From the NCBI GenBank assembly GCA_963930775.1, contig OZ005689.1, positions 5,518,001 through 5,582,000 on the forward strand: DNA of 64,000 bases. Direction: 5' to 3'. The notes under the pieces were generated by a model. It was not told where the DNA came from. It worked only from the letters and a program-made list of their open reading frames with translations, and searched no databases. Numbering within the stretch: the first letter of the stretch is position 1; each line of letters opens with the position of its first letter. This DNA is from Cliona cf. orientalis. Taxonomy: Eukaryota > Porifera > Demospongiae > Clionaida > Clionaidae. Of the stretch, positions 58,193-64,000 are shown piece by piece. Made by a program: the position numbers and the translations under genes.

Positions 58193-58974
58193 TAATAGCT
58201 ATTGTTAGGCCACATCAAGTCAATCATTATAGTTTCTGGTCACACCAGTTGTCTTAAGTACATGCGGACAGGCGGGTGGTTAGGACTATGGGACTATTGC
58301 TAATTAAATACAGGCAAGAGGAAGTACTTATTAAATCATACAGATGCACTGTAAGCAAACCGCAAGAGCAAACAACAGCCTGTCAGATCATTTTATCACC
58401 ACACACAATTCGCTATTCAAGTACACAGGCAGTTTAACAGTGACATTAATTTTAAGGCAGAATGATACAGTGCGGCATTAACAAGTTTAATGTGCAGCTG
58501 GCAATGAGCTCGAGGTATAGATCGAGACTTCAAGAGTATCACACTTAGCAATGGATTGATAATAATATAAGGCCACTACAAATTGCATAGTTGTTTCCCG
58601 CTATTTCCCGTTCCATGACACCAGAGGGCACGGCACTGGCAGTGAGTCATCATGAAAATGTCATGTGAGAAGACATACAAAGCGTACAAGATGTATGCCG
58701 CTCTCCATTGCAACTGTCCGAGCCGGGCCTGCTTCTAGAAGGACAGTAGTTAGTGACTTCTGATTTTTGAACTTGGTTCAAAAGTTACTGCCATCCCGGG
58801 TATATTATTAATTTCAAGGCTTATTCAGGAAATTCTGCCGTCGCCAATGCTCTTGAATAATTATTTGTGAGATTTCTATCAACTGAAAGTAGGACATCCC
58901 TGGAACAAATTCGGGTGGGCTTCGCTAGTGCATTGTACTGTAAGAATATAATAATAATAAAAAAAACCAATTAC

Positions 58975-59029
58975 CTGATGGATGTCCGCCATCAGCAACC
59001 ACTGAACTTGGCAGCTCCTGAGCAGACAT
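58975..59029 (-). CDS. Alternative or duplicated first exon of the 56747-57773 gene
   Basis: Starts at ATG 59029 and runs 18 codons plus one base to a GTAATT donor, phase 1 like exon 57773-57710. The residues begin MSAQELPSS and end GGHPSG. It lies upstream of and divergent to the SMYD gene, exactly as the other copy lies divergent to the broken SMYD duplicate. Joining it to exon 57613-57394 keeps the frame. It may equally be a dead duplicate. Confidence 0.45.
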
Positions 59030-59323
59030 AGTCTCGCGCAGCCAGTCACTTACGGTAGTCTCCGAGTCTCGTTCCCAGACTCCGTGTCATAAAATTTTGG
59101 GAACCCCGAGTACCTAAAGCGCCTCCCTGTACGATATGATTCGGTGTACGTGTCATTATTGAATTTACGTGTGCATGACAGCCTTTTAATATAGCGACCC
59201 TTTACCTTTACGTACACATCTCATTTACAGCGGTAATTATAGCGACCTTTACCTTCATCACAATCACAAAGGGTTAAACCTTGACCTCCACGTGGACCTC
59301 AAGAGCAAGCTCTGGCAGAGAAG

Positions 59324-60934
59324 ATGTTGAAGCACCTCAATCTGCCGCTCTGTCTTGAAGTCAGGAAGGGCACTGGTGCAAGTAGATTCATGGGACTATT
59401 TGCCAAAGGGTGCATACAACGAGGTACAAGGCTCTTTTCCAGAGAAATTCACACAACCGGGATCGGTGGGTACACCTTAAACGATGTGAGATCCGTCTGC
59501 CACTACTGCCTTGAGGGTATCACCAACACCCACCCCATTGTGTGTAGAAAGTGTCGAATCATCAGTTACTGTAGCAACGAATGCCTTGAAGCTGCCCGCC
59601 CACTTCACTTGCTAGAATGCTACGGAATCGCCCAATTGGAAAAGCTTCGCGGAAAGGTAACTCTGAAAATCCCACGACCCTCCTCTTGGCTTGACGACTA
59701 CGAGCACTACTGGCTACCGCCGCATGCTATTCTGGCCGCACATATCATCAATAAGGGCATACTCAAAGAAGATCAGGATGCTAGCAATTGGATTAAACAT
59801 GTCACCACTCCTGAGACGCTGCCACCTATAAAGGCTGGTGTCTTTTCTCAGCTAGAAGAATACGTGCGCCTCCTAGTTCCAGAGGAGATTAGTGACCTAG
59901 AAATCAAACGTGCCTTACGTGCCGTAAGTATCAATGCCGCCACCGTTGGAGGTGGCCCTGCTGGTACCATGACTGTTGCCGTCTACAGCAATGAGTATTG
60001 CTTACTCAACCACATGTGCAAGCCGAACTGTGAAATTGATCGGGAAGAAGACGGAACGATTGCTGTGTACACTGTCGATGATGTGAGGCCTGGTGAGCAG
60101 CTCGGGATCAGCCTTGTCACGAGGGAGTATTACATGAACGTCAGAGAACTGAGACGTGCAAAGTTGGTTGAATGCTTTGGATTGGACTGCGAGTGTTTCG
60201 TGTGTCGGAGGGAAACGCTACCTGGATCTAAGTTGTGGCTTCTTGAACAGCAAAAATCATCACTTATTGCTCCTTGGTCTCATGCGATGGCTCGACAGAC
60301 GATGATAGCGGGCTGGGGTCTACTCTGTGACGGTAGCCGTCCTTCACTAGTCGATTCTCCATCCAAAGTCATCGAGATCTTGGAACCAGCAATTGAGTCC
60401 CAGAAGCAAATCCTGGATCAACGTAATGTCATCCTGGTTCTGACCGCTACGACACTCTTTTTGATGTACTGTCGATTGGAGGAAAGTGAGCTGGCTATTG
60501 ATACCTATTACAGGTACCTTGGTCCAGTGGGCATAGCATCACTGAAGGAGTATGGAACTCTGAGAGATGTGGCAGATATTACTGGTAACGTTTGCATCCG
60601 CTTTTTCGATCTTGAGAGGATGATCGAGTTCAACGACATGTTTAAGCTGACTCAGCAGTTGCATCCCCGGCATCCGTCACACGAAGCTCTCTGTGACATC
60701 CTGCACTTAACTCCGCCCACTGGAGAAAACCAGGACGCTCTCTCAGCTGAAGACTTGGAGATAGATAAGGAGGAGCTGATACGAGAGTGTCACGACAGAG
60801 CTGATCGACTTGGAGTTCCTCGAGAGTTTTATGAGCAGTTTGCTCTGGATATTTTTGAGCAGCATTCACAGTTCACAATACCGGACTTGCTTCGAGCTGC
60901 TCAAGAGTTGTATGACGAACAGCAGCAGTACTAA
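59324..60934 (+). CDS. SMYD-like SET and MYND domain protein, intronless
   Basis: One uninterrupted frame of 536 aa. SMYD proteins are SET-domain methyltransferases whose SET domain is split by a MYND zinc finger. Seen here: an N-terminal SET part (residues about 10-40, RKGTGASRFMGLFAKG); a perfect MYND ligand set C59, C62, C74, C77, C83, C87, H95, C99; the SET core with LLNHMCKPNC at 227-236 (usual NHSCxPN) and PGEQLGISL at 256-264; a post-SET CxCxxC (C289, C291, C294); and a helical C-terminal half. The usual catalytic tyrosine of the ISY motif is Leu264 here, and the NHSC serine is Met231, so methyltransferase activity is doubtful. No introns, which suggests an old retrocopy. Two broken copies of its 5' end lie upstream. 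Confidence 0.88.
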   Translation: MLKHLNLPLCLEVRKGTGASRFMGLFAKGCIQRGTRLFSREIHTTGIGGYTLNDVRSVCHYCLEGITNTHPIVCRKCRIISYCSNECLEAARPLHLLECYGIAQLEKLRGKVTLKIPRPSSWLDDYEHYWLPPHAILAAHIINKGILKEDQDASNWIKHVTTPETLPPIKAGVFSQLEEYVRLLVPEEISDLEIKRALRAVSINAATVGGGPAGTMTVAVYSNEYCLLNHMCKPNCEIDREEDGTIAVYTVDDVRPGEQLGISLVTREYYMNVRELRRAKLVECFGLDCECFVCRRETLPGSKLWLLEQQKSSLIAPWSHAMARQTMIAGWGLLCDGSRPSLVDSPSKVIEILEPAIESQKQILDQRNVILVLTATTLFLMYCRLEESELAIDTYYRYLGPVGIASLKEYGTLRDVADITGNVCIRFFDLERMIEFNDMFKLTQQLHPRHPSHEALCDILHLTPPTGENQDALSAEDLEIDKEELIRECHDRADRLGVPREFYEQFALDIFEQHSQFTIPDLLRAAQELYDEQQQY

Positions 60935-62583
60935 GTGGACTAACCAACCTTATAAAGATTAAAAGTTTAGTAATTTCCCTCGTTGAATTTAATTAAAGCA
61001 ATTATCACTAATGTTATGCTGCTATCACTTATTGTAATCACTGCCCATCGATCATTCATCTATATTATACCGGTATTATCACTATTGCTAAAAATCACTG
61101 TGGCAAGAATAATAATATTATTATGTTTATGGAGAATAGTATGTTTGATGACACAATCATGGGATCATGTGACTAATATTATTATTCTGCATGATCACCT
61201 ATAACAGTGTATGATCACAAACAGTATCCTGCCTATGCTATATAGATTGCCCATTAGTACAGAGATGGACAGCAGAACAAACTTTATTGCATTGGTCACA
61301 CTTTCGATCATATCATGCCAACAGCAGCTGATCTATATACATGTAACTCACCACCATAATATTATTATGAACAATGGCGATGTTCTCGCTCTGTTCAAAC
61401 ATTGAATCTACAGAACTATTGATAGGTATGACAAAGAATAGACTTCATCTCTCGCTTTGCTTGAGGCTCGATGGCCGGCCTGCTCAGCAGACCTCCCGAA
61501 ACACAATGTAGATGAACCAATATCAAAATTAGAGCATCTGTAGAAATAATCATAATATTATAGCTGATTATGTAAAACTACATGACATTGTATAAAACGA
61601 TACAAAAATGAATTGTATCAATGTATATGTTATTATGACAAGTAGATGCGTGCATGACATTGCATGTACAAGCTAAGCTGAATGTTTCTACTTTCATTGT
61701 AATCAAGAAACAGGAAAAAGCAGGATCAACTTGTTGAAGCATCCTACATAAATAATAGTGAATACAGTACATCAGCACTGGTCCAGGAACTGCCTGGTGT
61801 AGTTATGTAGTATATTATATGTAGTACCAGGAGTAGATTAGATAGGACTATTATCTATGGTTGAACTACATGCAAACGTGTTCCGGGAGGATGACGTAGA
61901 TAGTATGCGAGTAAATGAATCTGAGGTCATGTAGGTGAGTAGAGCGGGTGTGTCCCACCCAGACCACCATAGTACCAGCAGCACTATACAGCTCAGTGCA
62001 GTCTGTGTTTACATAACACCCACTTCATGATTTCAAGTACAAGATGTGATAGCGCATGGCAGCCTTGATTACAATTTGTGTATGTCATCCTACTGGAACG
62101 CTGTTATACGTTACTACATTTGTACTGTAGTTCAACACTCCTATCTAATCTACTCCTGGTAGTACAATATCACAGAAGGACCTAACTAAGTGATTAGCAG
62201 CACTTAGCGCTGTTAAATTTTCAAATATTTTATAAAAATATAGGTTCGACTGTATTACATACATAAGAAATGTTGGCAAATAATACGATTTTCCACAATA
62301 ATATTATTATTGCCAATTAGCAAAATTTATCAAAGTTTCTTGCTATGTGCACGTGCATAGAAATTTTGCCAGGAGAAAATTTTTCACCAATTTCACCACC
62401 TGCTCTCATTGGCGAAAATAAACTATCCTTTGCATAGAGCATGTGGCCACCTCTACCACATTAATTGGCAAAGTTTTTTTTTCCATCCATTTCTTCAAAG
62501 GTAGCAGGGCTTAATAGTGAATTTTTTATCCAGAGAATATTTTCATGTATACGGTACACCATAGACTAGTATTATATACTTAC
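60935..62583. other. SMYD 3' flank and R4 3' flank
   Basis: No gene recognised. It contains an inverted-repeat element at 61821-62165, one ATGACATTGT (61582) and a stretch near 62360-62430 related to 8725-8790 (GCCAGGAGAAAATTTT, TGCTCTCATT). Confidence 0.55.
61821..62165. mobile_element. MITE-like element with ACCAGGAGTAGATTAGATAG ends
   Basis: About 45 bp at the left are complemented at the right (CTATCTAATCTACTCCTGGT), including GGTTGAACTAC against GTAGTTCAACA further in. It is about 345 bp with no ORF. Confidence 0.7.
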
Positions 62584-62886
62584 TTATTCACTTGACTCTG
62601 CGACGGGATCCCTGTGATCTGTTAGTGGTTCTGGTTTATAGTCATAATTCACTGGACAGTCTGAAATTTGAAGACTAGAATATTATAACAAGCATAAATT
62701 ATTATACTATAGTCCATGCAGCTTGGCATCATACTTGGTAAGTTTTCGGATGCTGACTTTTGACGTTTCATCTTGATGATTACAGTAACTATGATACCGG
62801 TAATAGTCAAGGAGACCAGAATTACTACCACAATAATGATAATAATTGTATGTACATGTAGATTAGATGACTGACGAGGAACTTCT

Positions 62887-62917
<31 letters not shown>

Positions 62918-64000
62918 ATTATACACCATGATGTAATGCAACAAAGAACAACCATAATAATTATTATAATAGTACCATAGTGTCCCAAGTAGGCGTCCAT
63001 GGGCGCTTATACGCCTGTCAATGACACCCCCCACTACCCCACCCATGTGCTATAGAGGGGAGTTGACGGGGAATTGACAGGAGTTTCCCCCCGAGGGTAC
63101 GGGATATTGACACAGCAGGCTTTAGCAATCCCCTATAGCAATGTCGGGACCTATAGGTGTATTGACATTGGGCAGTGCCCCAGGGGTGGGGTTTTCTACA
63201 CAGCACTTGGTCAAATCCCCACTATTCCCCCACCCAACCTGGGGGTGGGAGGGGGGGGGTGGCGGAGTGGGGATTGTCATTGATAGGTGCATTATTAAAC
63301 ATACATGGCAATTTTGGCCCGCATGGGTGCTTACCCAGGACATAATTTCCATACATTTATACAGAAGCTGCTACATTAATCCCTTGAGATGAAGTATACA
63401 TGTAATACCGGTATGGGCGCTTACCCGGAAATGGGCGCTTGCCCAGGACACTATAGTAGTGTAATCCCTATGGGGGTGTGCAACAACTCTTGTATGTTTA
63501 TTGGCCTATCACCCCACCTCATCATTGGTACACCCTATGACTATCTACACCCCTATGGTAGCTGGCAATAATATTTACCTTAAAAATGCTGGTTGTTAGC
63601 TATAGGCAATGACCAACAATGTGCGCTACAGTTGCCACAGTATAAGTGGATCAGATAATGTAGTGTACACTTTCGATGCATGGGAATAGGCTAAGCGTTA
63701 TCTAGTGTGTTAGGCATAATAATTACACTAGACTCTTTTACTAAATTTTTTGGCAAACTAGTCACACAGCTGAAATGTTGTACATATTATGTGCCTCTAA
63801 ATATTGTGTGAGGCTTAAGCATCAAGTTCGAATTCAACATGATGTTTGTGCCAGGAAGTACCGTATAGTACTACGAACCTAATAGCATACACTTCGGTAC
63901 GCTTCCACTCCAACTTCCATTAATGAGGCAAGTTAGATTCAAATCATCTCCACGTGCACTATAGCCTTCATCACACTTGTAGGAGACCACTGAGCCAACT
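62584..64000 (-). CDS. R4: 3' end of a Sushi-domain transmembrane protein (partial)
   Basis: Three exons are visible: a CCP/Sushi exon from the window edge to 63891 (VGSVVSYKCDEGYSARGDD, then CLINGSWSGSVPKC); a transmembrane exon 62884-62735 (about 25 hydrophobic residues rich in I/V, then a KMKRQK stop-transfer); and a terminal exon 62660-62584 with NYDYKPEPL and a stop. Exon 62735 joins 62660 in phase. Direct joining of the CCP exon (phase 1) to the TM exon at the best acceptor would make a stop, so either another exon lies between or the acceptor sits three bases further on; the poly-C tract of the acceptor is a 30-base homopolymer. The tail is short, like that of R3. Confidence 0.6.
62887..62916. 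repeat. 30-base poly-G tract abutting a splice acceptor
   Basis: On the minus strand this is a poly-C run directly followed by the CAG acceptor of the R4 transmembrane exon, serving as its pyrimidine tract. Length is likely unstable. Confidence 0.85.
62976..63455. mobile_element. Inverted-repeat element with CATAGTGTCC ends
   Basis: CATAGTGTCCCAAGTAGGCG faces a complementary CGCTTGCCCAGGACACTAT at the right. Internal GGGCGCTTA blocks recur. It is related to 19611-19784 and about 480 bp long. Confidence 0.6.

Noticed and set aside
62825..63046. 73-aa minus-strand ORF with proline run
   Set aside because: Created by reading through the 30-base homopolymer; the true exon starts at the adjacent CAG acceptor.
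1..64000. CRISPR arrays, prokaryotic operons, riboswitches
   Set aside because: None seen; the sequence is spliced eukaryotic DNA and the tandem repeats lack regular unique spacers.

Overview
Organism: this is animal nuclear DNA, most likely from a demosponge or another early-branching animal. It is AT-rich and intron-rich with canonical GT/AG junctions. Introns run from about a hundred bases to over 11 kb and are packed with short inverted-repeat elements, tRNA-derived SINEs, one CR1/L2-like LINE, ACATGT runs and long poly-G/C tracts. The sponge call is an inference from gene content and style; no marker settles it. No prokaryotic operons, CRISPR arrays or rRNA were seen.

Layout. (1) 1-22148, minus strand: a complete 25-exon SID1/SIDT-family gene (SIDT-A, 846 aa as assembled here). 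The first exon of a tandem paralogue (SIDT-B) follows at 519-292 and runs off the left edge. Three intronless genes lie inside SIDT-A introns: two tandem CARD-like/transmembrane genes (5568-4816, 7344-6598) and one secreted cysteine-rich gene of unknown function (13584-12703). (2) 22269-24162, plus: PIGV (GPI mannosyltransferase 2), complete in four exons and head-to-head with SIDT-A only 120 bp away. (3) 24626-52710, minus: three receptor-like genes, R1, R2 and R3. Each has a signal peptide, an Ig-like domain, fibronectin-III-like modules and one transmembrane helix. R1 and R2 carry three consecutive cytoplasmic domains that I read as ACT domains. R3 has instead a Sushi/CCP domain and a short tyrosine-containing tail. 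A fourth receptor-like gene with a CCP exon (R4) ends at 62584 and continues past the right edge. R2 has an 11.7-kb intron holding a nearly intact LINE and stacked repeats. (4) 52.9-60.9 kb: an intronless SMYD-type SET/MYND gene (59324-60934), two broken duplicates of its 5' end, and a divergent three-exon gene of unknown function with two candidate first exons.

How the parts relate: SIDT proteins are dsRNA/cholesterol-linked membrane proteins and PIGV makes GPI anchors, so these two are ordinary cell genes that may share a promoter. The unusual content is the receptor cluster. The pairing of Ig/FN3 ectodomains with cytoplasmic triple ACT domains (a small-molecule, typically amino-acid-binding fold) is, as far as I know, not a described receptor architecture. 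It is the best candidate here for an undescribed system. All family calls come from reading translated sequence; no database search was possible.
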